From contig NZ_JBHRTR010000035.1 of the NCBI RefSeq assembly GCF_042646425.1, forward strand, positions 1-64,000: a stretch of 64,000 nt of DNA. The letters are read 5' to 3'. How positions within the stretch are numbered: position 1 is the first letter of the stretch; each line of letters begins with the position of its first letter. The stretch comes from Marinibaculum pumilum (GTDB lineage Bacteria > Pseudomonadota > Alphaproteobacteria > Ferrovibrionales > Ferrovibrionaceae). The translations under genes were made by a program, and so were the position numbers. This document shows, one piece after another, positions 1 through 8,616 of the stretch. The notes under the pieces are model-generated. The model did no database searches, was not told the DNA's origin, and was given only the letters and a program-made list of their open reading frames with translations.

Positions 1-81
1 AAAATGCCGGAAAACTACCTCGCACTCATCAAGCTCGCTGCTGTCCGAATTTGGCTGCGCGCTTATGAGTCGGTGTCCTAG
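1..81 (+). mobile_element. C-terminal tail of an IS5-type transposase (cut by window edge)
   Basis: The first 81 bases stay open in one frame and end in TAG. The peptide contains NYLALIKLAAVRIWLRAYES, which resembles the extreme C-terminus of IS5-family DDE transposases (a hydrophobic LALIKLA helix followed by an IWLR block). Base composition is clearly lower in G+C than the flanking genes, as expected for an inserted element. The rest of the element lies outside the window. The end sits only 14 bp before the Smr gene, so the right terminal inverted repeat should lie around 82-95 or run into the Smr start; I cannot define it. Family assignment is from pattern memory on 26 residues, so it is moderate. 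Confidence 0.55.
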
Positions 82-95
82 GGTGGCCGGGCGGC

Positions 96-746
96 ATGGC
101 GGAGCAGGATGGAAAGCGGCGTCGCCGCCGCGGGGCCTTGAGCGCGGAGGACCTGGCGCTCTGGGAGAGCGTCGCCGCGCAGGTGGCACCGCTCGACAAT
201 TGGGACATCGCCGTCCCTGAACCGGAGCTTCCGGCCCCGGCGGCCGGTGTCGGGACGCCGAAGCAGAAGCCGGCAGCGCGCCGCAAGCCGCCGCCCGCCG
301 CCACAAAGCCGAAACCCCCGCCACCGCCGCCGTCCCGCAGCCTGACCATCGACCGGCGCACCCTGCAGGGGCTGCGCCGCGGCAGGACGCCGATCGACGC
401 GCGGCTGGACCTGCATGGCCACCGCCAGGCCAGCGCTTATGCGGCCCTCGCCGCCTTCCTGCAGGGTGCCGCCCGGTCGGGCCGGCGTTTCGTCCTGGTG
501 ATCACCGGCAAGGGCGCGCCGCCGGGCGCCGGCGGTCGCGACGAGGATGGCGACCTGCCGATCCCCGAACGCCGCGGCGTGCTGCGCAGCGCCGTCCCGC
601 ACTGGCTGCGGGAACCGGCACTGGCCGACCTGGTGGTCGGCGTGGCCGCCGCCGGCCCGCTGCACGGCGGCAGCGGTGCCCTTTACATCCAGCTCCGCCG
701 GAAGGGGCCGGGCAGCCGCCCCGGCAAGGCAGGGTCCCCGTCCTGA
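96..746 (+). CDS. Smr-domain protein (DNA/RNA nuclease-like)
   Basis: 216 aa. Residues 1-95 are basic and proline/alanine-rich with a run of prolines and look disordered. The C-terminal half is an Smr domain: LDLHGH near residue 104, TGKG near 136 and HGGSGA near 190, the three conserved Smr blocks. Smr domains are nuclease/nicking modules related to the MutS2 C-terminus. In many alphaproteobacteria this stand-alone Smr gene follows mltA; here an IS5-type transposase tail lies directly upstream instead. It converges on the amidase gene, with only 10 bp between the ORFs. The family is clear; substrate and role are not known. Confidence 0.85.
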   Translation: MAEQDGKRRRRRGALSAEDLALWESVAAQVAPLDNWDIAVPEPELPAPAAGVGTPKQKPAARRKPPPAATKPKPPPPPPSRSLTIDRRTLQGLRRGRTPIDARLDLHGHRQASAYAALAAFLQGAARSGRRFVLVITGKGAPPGAGGRDEDGDLPIPERRGVLRSAVPHWLREPALADLVVGVAAAGPLHGGSGALYIQLRRKGPGSRPGKAGSPS

Positions 747-756
747 ACCCGGCCGG

Positions 757-2286
757 TCAGCGCGGCGAACCCGGCCGCAGGTCCAGCGCCAGATGCGCCT
801 CCAGCGCATGGGCGGCGCGGTAGATCACTGCCTCCTCGAAATGCCGCCCGACCATCATCAGGCCGACCGGCAGCCCGTCGCTGAAGCCGCAGGGCAGGCT
901 GAGGGCGGGATGCCCGGTGGCATCGAAGATCGCGGTATTGGCGAGCGGTTCGTAGGCCCGCTGCACGATCAGGTCGATCGGCGCGTCATCGGGCGGCAGC
1001 GGCGTCGCCTTCATCGGCGTGGTCGGCATCACCAGCAGGTCGTAGCGCGACAGCGCCGCGTCATAGGCTGCCGTGGCGCGGCGCAGCAGGTTCTGCGCCT
1101 TGGCATAGTAGCGGCCGTGATGGCGCCGGTTCATATGCTCCCCCATCAGCAGGACCATGATGCAGTTCGCCGGCATTTCCGCGGCGAGGTCCGGCCATTG
1201 CGCCAGCCGGTCGAGCAGGTCGATCGGATAGAAGCCGCGCGCCAGGGTCGGCAGGCCATGGCCGTGGACCAGGGTCCGCAGCGCGCCTTCCGCGGTGATC
1301 GGCAGCCATACCGCGGCGCCCGAGGCATGCATCGGGACCGACACCTCCTCCACGATGGCCCCGAGGGCGGCAAGGGCGTCCGCAGCGGCATGGACCGTGG
1401 CATCGACATCCGGTTCGGAGACCGGCAGGCCGAACCCTTCGCCGACGATGCCGATCCGCAGCCCGGCCACGCCATCAGCGATGCCGGCCAGATAGTCGCC
1501 GACGACCGGCTGCCGCTGCCGCGGGTCCAGCCCGTCCGCACCGGCGATGGCCGCCAGCAGCAGGGCATTGTCGGCGACCGTCGCGGTCATCGGGCCGGCA
1601 TGGTCCATGGTGGGGTCGACCGGCGCGATCCCGGTATAGGGCACCAGGCCGTGGGTCGGCTTCATGCCGACGATGCCGGAGAAGCTGGCCGGCATCCGGA
1701 TCGAACCGCCCTGGTCGCCGCCGATCGCCATGTCGGCTTCGCCGGTGGCGACCACGACCGCACAGCCGGACGAGGAACCGCCCGCCATGTGGGTCGGGCG
1801 GTGCGGATTGCGGACCGGGCCCCAGGCGCCGGTATGGCTGCCGCCGGAGCCGCTGATGAACTCGCAATGCGCCTTGCCGGTGATCGTGGCGCCGGCATCC
1901 AGCAGCCGGGTCACCACGGTCGCGTCGCTGGACGGCAGGAAGCCGTCGAACGACCGCGTGCCGTTCAGCAGCGGCACCCCGGCCAGGCAGATATTATCCT
2001 TCAGCACCACGGTCCGGCCCGTCAGCGGGCCGTCGGCGGCGCCCTTCACCTCCACCATGGCCGCCCAGGCGTTGAACGGGTTCTCGTCCGGTTCCGGTCG
2101 TCGCGCCGGGCCGCGCGGATAGCGCGGGGTGAGGATCTCGTCCTCGATGACGTCGAGCGCGCAATAGGCCTCCAGGTTCGGCTCGATCAATGCCTGGTAG
2201 GCCGGCAGGTCCGCATCGTCGATGACCAGGCCCAGGGTCGTCGCATGGCTGCGAAGCTCGTCGATGGTCGGGGCGGGGATCGTCAC
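757..2286 (-). CDS. Amidase (amidase-signature family, nitrile-hydratase-associated type)
   Basis: 509 aa with a GTG start preceded by GGAAAGGTG at good spacing. It carries the amidase-signature Ser-cisSer-Lys triad: Lys in VVLKDNI (about residue 96), Ser in GGSSSGC (about 171) and Ser in GGDQGGSIRMPA (about 195). The GGDQGGS block and the following GLVPYTG motif match the enantioselective amidases that accompany nitrile hydratase in Rhodococcus and relatives. Predicted reaction: hydrolysis of a carboxamide to acid and ammonia in the cytoplasm. It starts 19 bp after the stop of the binding-protein gene, so the two probably form one transcript. No nitrile hydratase subunit gene is nearby. The natural amide is unknown. 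Confidence 0.85.
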   Translation of the reverse strand: MTIPAPTIDELRSHATTLGLVIDDADLPAYQALIEPNLEAYCALDVIEDEILTPRYPRGPARRPEPDENPFNAWAAMVEVKGAADGPLTGRTVVLKDNICLAGVPLLNGTRSFDGFLPSSDATVVTRLLDAGATITGKAHCEFISGSGGSHTGAWGPVRNPHRPTHMAGGSSSGCAVVVATGEADMAIGGDQGGSIRMPASFSGIVGMKPTHGLVPYTGIAPVDPTMDHAGPMTATVADNALLLAAIAGADGLDPRQRQPVVGDYLAGIADGVAGLRIGIVGEGFGLPVSEPDVDATVHAAADALAALGAIVEEVSVPMHASGAAVWLPITAEGALRTLVHGHGLPTLARGFYPIDLLDRLAQWPDLAAEMPANCIMVLLMGEHMNRRHHGRYYAKAQNLLRRATAAYDAALSRYDLLVMPTTPMKATPLPPDDAPIDLIVQRAYEPLANTAIFDATGHPALSLPCGFSDGLPVGLMMVGRHFEEAVIYRAAHALEAHLALDLRPGSPR

Positions 2287-2305
2287 GGCTTCACCTTTCC
2301 ACCGC

Positions 2306-3532
2306 TCAGCATTCCTGCGGATCGACCATGTCGACCTTCTCGACCACGTCGTACTGCCCGTTGTGGGCGACCGCGATGTACATGTTCATCCTGCAGTGCC
2401 ACTTGCCCGGCACCATCTCGGCACCGCCGCCGGGGCCCTGCGCGATCTTCGCGGTCTGCATCGCCTCGTTCACCGCATCGCGGGAAACGTCGCCGCCCGT
2501 GGCGATCACCGCCTGCTCGTACAGTTTCAGGCCGCGCCAGGTGCCGGTCGCGGCGCCGCCGGCAGTGAAGCGGTAGGGGGTGTCCGGGAACATCGCCTTG
2601 TAGTCGGCCAGGATCTGCCGGCTGAACGGATCCTCGATGTCCTGGAAGAAGTCGAGGCAGGAGGCCAGCCCCTCCATCTCTTCCGCCCGGTTCACGTTCA
2701 GCAGGTTCTCGTCATAGTAGACGCAGCACAGGCGGCCGCCATTCTTCTGGAAGCCGGCCTCGTAGAGCTGCTTGAAGAATGGCCCGACCCCGGGCGGGAT
2801 GACGGTGTTGAAGACGCAGTCGACCTTCTCGCCGACGATCTTGGCGACGGTGGCGGAATATTCGATCTGGTCCAGCGGATAGTATTCCTCGAACACCACC
2901 TCGCCGCCATTCGCCTCGATCACCTTGCGGGCATACTTGTTCAGCAGGGTCGGCCAGGCGAAGTTCGCCGACGGCATCGCGAAGCGCCTGTTGCCCTTCT
3001 CGATCAGCCAGGGGATCAGCCGGTCGCATTGCTGCGCCGGGGTCGGCCCGGTGTTGAACAGGTAGGGGGTGCATTCCTGGCCCTCGTACAGCTGCGGATA
3101 GATGTAGAGGGTTCGCCCACGGCGGACGATCGGATCCTTGATCGCCTGCCGCATCGAAGAGGTGACGCCGCCGATCACCACGTCCACCTGGATCTGCTGG
3201 ATCAGCTTGCGGACATTGCCGACGGCCACCGTCTCGTTGGAGGCGGTGTCCTCCAGGTAGAGCTCCACCGGACGGCCGGCGATGCCGCCGGCATCGTTGA
3301 TCTGCTTCACCACCATCTGGGCGGTGTTCCAGTCGGCATTGCCGGCCGGTCCGATCGGGCCGGTGATGTCGGTGGCGATGCCGATCTTGATCGGCCCGGC
3401 GGCATGCGCCCATTTCGCCGGCAGGACCCAGGTGCCGGCGCCGAGGGCAATGGCACCGGCAGCGGTCGCGCTGCCCTGAAGGAAGCGGCGCCGGTTCGGG
3501 CCGCTCCTGGCCCCTTGGGGGTGATCGGTCAT
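2306..3532 (-). CDS. Tat-exported AmiC/UrtA-like substrate-binding protein
   Basis: 408 aa from the ATG at 3532, which has GGGAAGGG upstream. Residues 13-18 form a twin-arginine motif (NRRRFL), followed by a hydrophobic Ala/Gly stretch and an AHA cleavage site, so the protein should be exported folded. The mature part is a type-I periplasmic binding protein (IKIGIATDITGPIG..., YEGQEC) most like UrtA (urea/short-amide ABC importers) and AmiC (amide sensor). No permease or ATPase gene is adjacent. It is either an orphan binding protein serving a distant importer or a sensor. Operon with the downstream amidase and divergence from an AraC regulator suggest amide or urea-like ligands; this is inference. 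Confidence 0.8.
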   Translation of the reverse strand: MTDHPQGARSGPNRRRFLQGSATAAGAIALGAGTWVLPAKWAHAAGPIKIGIATDITGPIGPAGNADWNTAQMVVKQINDAGGIAGRPVELYLEDTASNETVAVGNVRKLIQQIQVDVVIGGVTSSMRQAIKDPIVRRGRTLYIYPQLYEGQECTPYLFNTGPTPAQQCDRLIPWLIEKGNRRFAMPSANFAWPTLLNKYARKVIEANGGEVVFEEYYPLDQIEYSATVAKIVGEKVDCVFNTVIPPGVGPFFKQLYEAGFQKNGGRLCCVYYDENLLNVNRAEEMEGLASCLDFFQDIEDPFSRQILADYKAMFPDTPYRFTAGGAATGTWRGLKLYEQAVIATGGDVSRDAVNEAMQTAKIAQGPGGGAEMVPGKWHCRMNMYIAVAHNGQYDVVEKVDMVDPQEC

Positions 3533-3748
3533 GTCGGACCCTTCCCTGTCTCCATGGCCTCTGCTCATCGGGCCTTGGGGCCCGCCATGAAGACCGGGAT
3601 ATCACCGCCCCTGCGGCCGTCGCTCGCTCCTGCCTGCCTGAAATTTGAAGTTGGGTGCCAGGGCTGCGCGGCGCCGTTCCGGGGCAGTGGGGCGCCTTGC
3701 ACCGCCTGACGAAATCGCCAAGATCTGCGGAAAGAGGATCGCGGCGGC
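3533..3748. promoter_or_regulatory. Divergent control region between binding protein and AraC gene
   Basis: This 216-bp spacer separates the start of the binding protein-amidase operon from the divergently read AraC-family regulator, the usual place for the regulator's own operator and both promoters. I see no convincing -35/-10 pair or direct repeat that I would call an operator. Confidence 0.3.
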
Positions 3749-4735
3749 ATGGCCGTCCGCGACGCAGGCGGCGGGGCAGCTTCTTTGGGCGCAATCGGCG
3801 ACAGGGTCATCACCGTCAGGGACAGCGACCGGTTCGACTTCTGGCACGACTGGATCTGCCGGCACTATTCGGAGAGCGACTGCCGCCGGGAGTCGGAGAA
3901 GGTGTTCGCCTCCCGGGCCTCCAACTGGGCCTGCGGCCCGCTGGAGCTGGGCGAGATCACCCTGTCGGGGCACGGCGCCCTGCGGTTCGACCGGCGGCCG
4001 GCCGCGATCCGCCGCGACCCCCGCGACCATTTCCAGGTCATGCTGGTGGAACGCGGCGAGGTCGCGGTGATGCAGGACGACCGGGTCGCCCGGCTGCGGC
4101 CGGGCGACATGGTGCTCTATCATCAGGCCCGGCCGTTTTCCGTGTCGGTGACCGGCGACAGCGCCAGCATCATGCTCAACCTGCCCTGGCCGGCGCTGAC
4201 CGAGCGGCTGCCGGAGGCCGGGCGCCTGACCGCCAGCCGGCTGGCGGGCGGGACCCTGTTCGCGGAGCTCGCCGCGACGGTGCTGCAGCAGCTCCTGCGC
4301 GGCATGCCCGATGCCGGGCCGGCGGACCTGACCCGCCTCGGCGCTTCGGCGATCGACATCGTCGCCGCCGCGATCGAGGCGGAGCTGGGCGGCCGCGCGG
4401 ACCGCGACCAGGGCCATGCCGACCTGCTGCGCCGCACCAAGGCCTTCATGCGGGCGAACCTGTACGATCCGTCGCTCGACACCGATGCGATCGCGACGGC
4501 GCAGGGCATCTCCCGCCGCACCTTGAACCGGCTCTTCGTCGCCGACGGCACGACGCCGATGCGCTGGCTCTTGCAGGAGCGTCTGGCCGCCAGCTACCGG
4601 GCGCTGGCGGAAGGCGAGGTTCGCCAGGTTACCGACGCCGCTTTCAACGCCGGTTTCAACGACCTCTCCCATTTCAGCCGCAGCTTCCGGAAGGCCTTCG
4701 GCTGCAATCCCAGTTCGCTGCGTCGCCGGCGGTAG
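3749..4735 (+). CDS. AraC/XylS-family transcriptional regulator
   Basis: 328 aa. The N-terminal about 200 residues look like an AraC-binding-like (cupin) sensor domain, with FWHDWICRHY near residue 32 and the LRPGDMVLYHQARPF cupin-like block. The C-terminal about 100 residues hold a two-part HTH_18 DNA-binding domain: ATAQGISRRTLNRLF is the first recognition unit, and DAAFNAGFNDLSHFSRSF is the classical AraC second helix. The architecture is like NitR, FeaR and other activators of nitrile, amide or amine catabolism. It is divergent from the binding protein-amidase pair and is probably its activator. The start is set by AGAGGA upstream, with rather long spacing. Confidence 0.85.
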   Translation: MAVRDAGGGAASLGAIGDRVITVRDSDRFDFWHDWICRHYSESDCRRESEKVFASRASNWACGPLELGEITLSGHGALRFDRRPAAIRRDPRDHFQVMLVERGEVAVMQDDRVARLRPGDMVLYHQARPFSVSVTGDSASIMLNLPWPALTERLPEAGRLTASRLAGGTLFAELAATVLQQLLRGMPDAGPADLTRLGASAIDIVAAAIEAELGGRADRDQGHADLLRRTKAFMRANLYDPSLDTDAIATAQGISRRTLNRLFVADGTTPMRWLLQERLAASYRALAEGEVRQVTDAAFNAGFNDLSHFSRSFRKAFGCNPSSLRRRR

Positions 4736-4764
4736 ACGGCGCCCGCCCTCCTGCTCTCGTCGTC

Positions 4765-5553
4765 TTATTCCTTGGGAATGCCCGCGGTGCGGACCAGGTG
4801 CATGCCGGAATCGACCTGGATCGTCTCACCGGTCACGTTCGGCGCGCCCTCGATCAGCCAGACGATGGTCTCCGCCACGTCCATCGCGGTGTTGGAGCTG
4901 TTCAGCGGCACCAGGCCCTCGTAGCCGGCCTTCGTCGCCTCGTAGCGGGCGTCGCCCAGCCCCTTGCGCAGCCATTCGCCCTGGATGAAGCCCGGGCAGA
5001 CGGTGTTCACCGCGATCTCCGGCCCCAGCACGCGGGCCAGCGCCACGCCTTGCATGTTCAGCGCGCCCTTGGAGCAGACATAGGCGATGGAGGAGCCGAT
5101 GCCCAAGGTGCCGGCGATGGAGGACACGTTTACCACTGCGCCGCGGCCGCGCGCCTTCATGTGCGGGGCGCAGGCGCGGGTCATCTGGTAAGGCCCGATC
5201 ACGTTGACGCTGTAGATGTGCTGGAAGTCCTCCGCCGTCAGGCCCTCCAGGTTCTCGTGCGCGCAGAACTTGGTGGTGCCGGCATTGTTCACCAGCGCGT
5301 CGATGCGGCCCCACTTCTCCATCGCGGCGTCGACGATGCGGCGGCAATCGGCATCCTCGGCGACATTGCCCTGCGCCAGCAGGGTCTCCGCGCCCTTCGC
5401 CGCGCAGCGCTCGGCTACCGCCTCGGCCTCCGCCCTGGAGGCGGAATAGTTGATGACGACATTGCAGCCCTTCGCCGCCAGCAGCTCCACGCAGGCCTCG
5501 CCCACGCCGCGGCTGGAACCGGTGACGATCGCCGTCGCGCCCTTGAGATCCAT
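4765..5553 (-). CDS. Short-chain dehydrogenase/reductase (SDR)
   Basis: 262 aa from ATG at 5553. A TTG six bases upstream (5559) fits a GGAGG ribosome site better and may be the true start. Classical SDR: TGSSRGVGEA coenzyme loop, NNAG motif, catalytic Ser in VNVSSIAG and Tyr-Lys in YVCSKG, and a C-terminal GETIQVDSGMH typical of FabG-like members. Expected to be a cytoplasmic NAD(P)-dependent oxidoreductase. It reads toward the AraC gene (convergent) and is followed upstream by hslU with a 99-bp gap, so it may be transcribed alone. Substrate cannot be told from sequence. Confidence 0.85.
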   Translation of the reverse strand: MDLKGATAIVTGSSRGVGEACVELLAAKGCNVVINYSASRAEAEAVAERCAAKGAETLLAQGNVAEDADCRRIVDAAMEKWGRIDALVNNAGTTKFCAHENLEGLTAEDFQHIYSVNVIGPYQMTRACAPHMKARGRGAVVNVSSIAGTLGIGSSIAYVCSKGALNMQGVALARVLGPEIAVNTVCPGFIQGEWLRKGLGDARYEATKAGYEGLVPLNSSNTAMDVAETIVWLIEGAPNVTGETIQVDSGMHLVRTAGIPKE

Positions 5554-5652
5554 GGTCAAAGCGGTTTCCTCCCCCGAATGCAGCCGCAATCGCCTGCGGC
5601 GGCCGGCAGTCTAGGAAGGCGCCGCAGCGCGGGCAATCGTGCTGGGAGCAGG

Positions 5653-6969
5653 CTACAGGATGAACTTCGACAGGTCGGCGTTCTTCGCCAGTTCGCCGAT
5701 ATGCTCGCGGACATAGGCGGCGTCGACGGTCACCGTCTCTCCCGACCGGTCGGTGGCGGTGTAGGACAGTTCCTCCAGCACCCGCTCCATGATCGTGTGC
5801 AGGCGCCGGGCGCCGATATTCTCGACGCTGGCATTCACCTCCGCCGCGATCGTCGCCAGTTCGCCGATGGCGTCGTCGGTGATCTCCAGGGTGACCTCCT
5901 CGGTCTTCATCAGCGCGATGTACTGCTTGATCAGGGAGGCTTCGGTGTCCTTCAGGATGGCGACGAAATCCTCGCGGGTCAGCGGCTGCAGCTCGACCCG
6001 GATCGGCAGCCGGCCCTGCAGCTCAGGCAGCAGGTCCGACGGCTTCGCCAGGTGGAAGGCGCCCGACGCGATGAACAGGATATGGTCGGTCTTGATCTGG
6101 CCGTACTTGGTGGAGACGGTCGTGCCCTCGATCAGCGGCAGCAGGTCGCGCTGCACGCCTTCGCGGCTGACATCGCCGCCGCCGGAGCGGTAGTCGGAGC
6201 GGGCGGTGATCTTGTCGATCTCGTCCAGGAAGACGATGCCGTTCTGCTCCACCGCGGACAGCGCCTCCTTCGTCACCTGGTCCTCGTCCAGGAGCTTGTC
6301 GCTCTCCTCCCGCAGCAGGACCTCGTAGCTGTCCTCGACACTCATCTTCTTCGAGGTGGTGCGCTGGCCGCCCATCTTCCCGAAGATGTCGTTCAGGTTG
6401 ATCATGCCCATCTGCGCGCCCGGCATGCCGGGAATGTCGAAGGTCGGCAGGCCGGCACCGCCGGTGTCCTGGATCTGCAGCTCGACCTCCTTCTCGTCCA
6501 GCCGTCCCTCCCGCAGCATGGTGCGGAACTTCTGCCTTGTGTCGGGGCTGGCCTTGTCGCCGACCAGGGCGTCGAGCACCCGTTCCTCCGCGTTCAGCTG
6601 GGCGCGGGCGGCGACGTCCTTGCGCTTGCGCTCCCGGGTCATGGAGAGCGAGGTCTCCATCAGGTCGCGGACGATCTGCTCGACATCGCGGCCGACATAG
6701 CCGACCTCGGTGAACTTGGTCGCCTCGACCTTGATGAACGGGGCCTGCGCCAGCTTCGCCAGCCGGCGCGAGATCTCCGTCTTGCCGACGCCTGTCGGGC
6801 CGATCATAAGGATGTTCTTGGGCAGCACCTCGTCCCGCAGCGCGTCAGGCAGCTGCATCCGCCGCCAGCGGTTGCGCAGCGCGATCGCCACCGCCTTCTT
6901 CGCCTCCTTCTGGCCGATGATGTAGCGGTCCAGCTCGGACACGATCTCGCGGGGGGAGAAGTCACTCAT
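5653..6969 (-). CDS. hslU: HslU, ATPase subunit of the HslVU protease
   Basis: 438 aa from the canonical MSDFSPREIV start. Walker A GPTGVGKT lies at residues 57-64 and Walker B in GIVFLDEID; the AAA sensor region and the C-terminal ADLSKFIL tail (which docks into HslV) are intact. The insertion (I) domain lies between the Walker motifs. HslU unfolds substrates and feeds them to HslV in the cytosol. The frame is open for another 34 codons to a GTG that overlaps the hslV stop (GTGA); that longer form would be translationally coupled to hslV, but the family start argues against it. Forms an hslV-hslU operon. Confidence 0.96.
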   Translation of the reverse strand: MSDFSPREIVSELDRYIIGQKEAKKAVAIALRNRWRRMQLPDALRDEVLPKNILMIGPTGVGKTEISRRLAKLAQAPFIKVEATKFTEVGYVGRDVEQIVRDLMETSLSMTRERKRKDVAARAQLNAEERVLDALVGDKASPDTRQKFRTMLREGRLDEKEVELQIQDTGGAGLPTFDIPGMPGAQMGMINLNDIFGKMGGQRTTSKKMSVEDSYEVLLREESDKLLDEDQVTKEALSAVEQNGIVFLDEIDKITARSDYRSGGGDVSREGVQRDLLPLIEGTTVSTKYGQIKTDHILFIASGAFHLAKPSDLLPELQGRLPIRVELQPLTREDFVAILKDTEASLIKQYIALMKTEEVTLEITDDAIGELATIAAEVNASVENIGARRLHTIMERVLEELSYTATDRSGETVTVDAAYVREHIGELAKNADLSKFIL

Positions 6970-7067
6970 TCTGTCGGTCTCGGATCTGTCCGGGCGGTCG
7001 ATGCCGCCGGCGGGAACGGAAGGGTCGGGCTGTTCGGTCCAGCTCTGGGCGCCGCCGGAATACTCAG

Positions 7068-7604
7068 TCACAGGGCCTCCAGCACGACATTGTCGTTGGT
7101 GTAGATGCAGATCTCGCCAGCGATCTTCATCGCCTTGCGGGCCACCGCCTCGGCATCCATGTCGGGCAGGTCGACCAGCGCGCGGGCCGCGGCCAGGGCG
7201 TAGTTGCCGCCGGAGCCGATGCCGATCAGCCCGTCGTCGGGCTCCAGCACGTCGCCGGTACCGGACAGGATCAGGGACACGTCCTTGTCCGCCACCGCCA
7301 TCATCGCCTCCAGCCGGCGCAGATAGCGGTCGGTCCGCCAGTCCTTCGCCAGCTCCACGCAGGCCCGGGTCAGCTGGCCCGGATACTGCTCCAGCTTGCC
7401 CTCCAGGCGCTCGAACAGGGTGAAGGCATCGGCGGTGGCGCCGGCAAAGCCGACCAGCACCTTGTCGCCGGCCAGGCGCCGCACCTTGCGCGCACTGCCC
7501 TTCATCACCGTCGGGCCCATCGTGACCTGGCCGTCGGCGGCGACCACGACCCTGCCCCCCTTGCGGACTGAAAGGACGGTGGTTCCATGCCAGGTTTCGG
7601 ACAC
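7068..7604 (-). CDS. hslV: HslV, threonine protease subunit of HslVU
   Basis: 178 aa, the usual length. The short propeptide MSETWHG precedes the catalytic Thr8 (HGTTVLSVRK), which becomes the N-terminal nucleophile after processing. The proteasome-beta-like fold is supported by FAGATADAFTLFERLE and GSGGNYALAAARAL. It assembles as a double hexamer and partners HslU from the same operon. A candidate RpoH-type promoter lies upstream at 7667-7694, consistent with the heat-shock control of this protease in other proteobacteria. Confidence 0.97.
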   Translation of the reverse strand: MSETWHGTTVLSVRKGGRVVVAADGQVTMGPTVMKGSARKVRRLAGDKVLVGFAGATADAFTLFERLEGKLEQYPGQLTRACVELAKDWRTDRYLRRLEAMMAVADKDVSLILSGTGDVLEPDDGLIGIGSGGNYALAAARALVDLPDMDAEAVARKAMKIAGEICIYTNDNVVLEAL

Positions 7605-7666
7605 TGGGGACTCCTCAAGGGCTGGGAATATGGCGGTCGGTCGTGACAGCCGGGACAGTGGGCCTC

Positions 7667-7694
7667 ATGTAGTCATGGCGCCGGGGCGATCAAG
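7667..7694 (-). promoter_or_regulatory. Candidate RpoH (sigma-32) promoter of hslVU
   Basis: On the minus strand CTTG (7691-7694) and CTACAT (7667-7672) are separated by 18 bp. This approximates the alphaproteobacterial RpoH pattern CTTG-N17/18-CYTATNT. The -10 deviates (CTACAT), so the call is tentative; position ahead of a classic heat-shock gene supports it. Confidence 0.35.
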
Positions 7695-7826
7695 TTCAGC
7701 CCGGCCCCGGCACGCAGGTGCGGCCTTTCCGGCCGGCCTTTCTGGTCATTGGGCGACGATGCTGCTATATCGCGCGCCGTCGTGGCAGGGAAGCCGCGGC
7801 GAAGCGAATGGCTGGGGATCCGGCAG

Positions 7827-8519
7827 ATGGCTGGCGACAAGGTGGCAGCGCAGAGTGCTTCCGGACGCAAGACGTCCGGGCGGGGCAAGGCGGCGCCTGC
7901 GAAACAGGCTGCCGTGGCGCGTCGCGTCGCGGAGGTGCGGCGCACGACCCGCGAGACCGACATCCTGGCGCGTATCGACCTGGACGGTACGGGCCGGTCC
8001 GACATCCAGACCGGGATCGGCTTCCTGGACCATATGCTCGACCAGCTCGCCCGGCACGGGCTGTTCGACCTGAATGTCCAGGCCAAGGGCGACCTGCATA
8101 TCGATTTCCATCATACCACCGAGGATAGCGGCTATGCCGTGGGCGAGGCGCTGTCCCGGGCGCTGGGCGACCGGCGGGGCATCATGCGCTACGGCTCGGC
8201 GGTGATCCCGATGGACGAGACCTGCACCCGGGTGGCGCTGGACGCGTCCAACCGGCCCTATCTGGTCTGGCGGGTCGACTTCACCCGGCCGAAGCTGGGC
8301 GACATGGACACGGAACTGTTCAAGGAATGGTTCCAGGCCTTTGCCCAGTCGGCCGGCCTGACCCTGCATGTCGACAACCTGTATGGCGAGAACAACCACC
8401 ATATCGTGGAGTCCTGCTACAAGGGCCTCGCCCGCGCCCTGCGCGAGGCGGTGACCCTCGACCCGCGGGTCCCCGACCAGGTGCCGTCGACGAAAGGCGT
8501 GCTGGGCGGCAGCCTCTAG
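7827..8519 (+). CDS. hisB: HisB, imidazoleglycerol-phosphate dehydratase
   Basis: 230 aa from ATG at 7827. The core (about residue 35 on) has the IGPD signatures: RIDLDGTG, GFLDHMLDQLARHG, HHTTEDS and NNHHIVES, whose histidines bind the two Mn ions. It converts imidazole glycerol phosphate to imidazole acetol phosphate, step 6 of histidine synthesis. The enzyme is monofunctional; there is no phosphatase domain as in E. coli HisB. The basic Ala/Ser-rich N-terminal 30 residues are longer than usual and may be partly untranslated; the first conserved codon is near 7910. First gene of the his block. Confidence 0.95.
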   Translation: MAGDKVAAQSASGRKTSGRGKAAPAKQAAVARRVAEVRRTTRETDILARIDLDGTGRSDIQTGIGFLDHMLDQLARHGLFDLNVQAKGDLHIDFHHTTEDSGYAVGEALSRALGDRRGIMRYGSAVIPMDETCTRVALDASNRPYLVWRVDFTRPKLGDMDTELFKEWFQAFAQSAGLTLHVDNLYGENNHHIVESCYKGLARALREAVTLDPRVPDQVPSTKGVLGGSL

Positions 8520-8616
8520 CACGGCCCTTGCTTTCCAGGAGGGGAGGTCTTCCCCGCACCGCGGCCCGGGTCGTTCCGGGCCGCCGGCGCGGCAGCGAGG
8601 CGGTTTCTGAACGACC

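Noticed and set aside
547..2568. 673-codon plus-strand frame opposite the amidase
   Set aside because: Shadow of the amidase and binding-protein genes; no domain seen.
7001..7071. HslU start at a GTG overlapping hslV (472 aa form)
   Set aside because: Family N-terminus is MSDFSPREIV, and the extra 34 residues are Pro/Gly-rich without conservation signs.
3655..7104. 1149-codon open frame on the plus strand across the SDR and hslU
   Set aside because: Antisense to well-supported genes. Low-complexity Arg/Gly/Ala/His/Gln translation typical of shadow frames in a 70% G+C genome.
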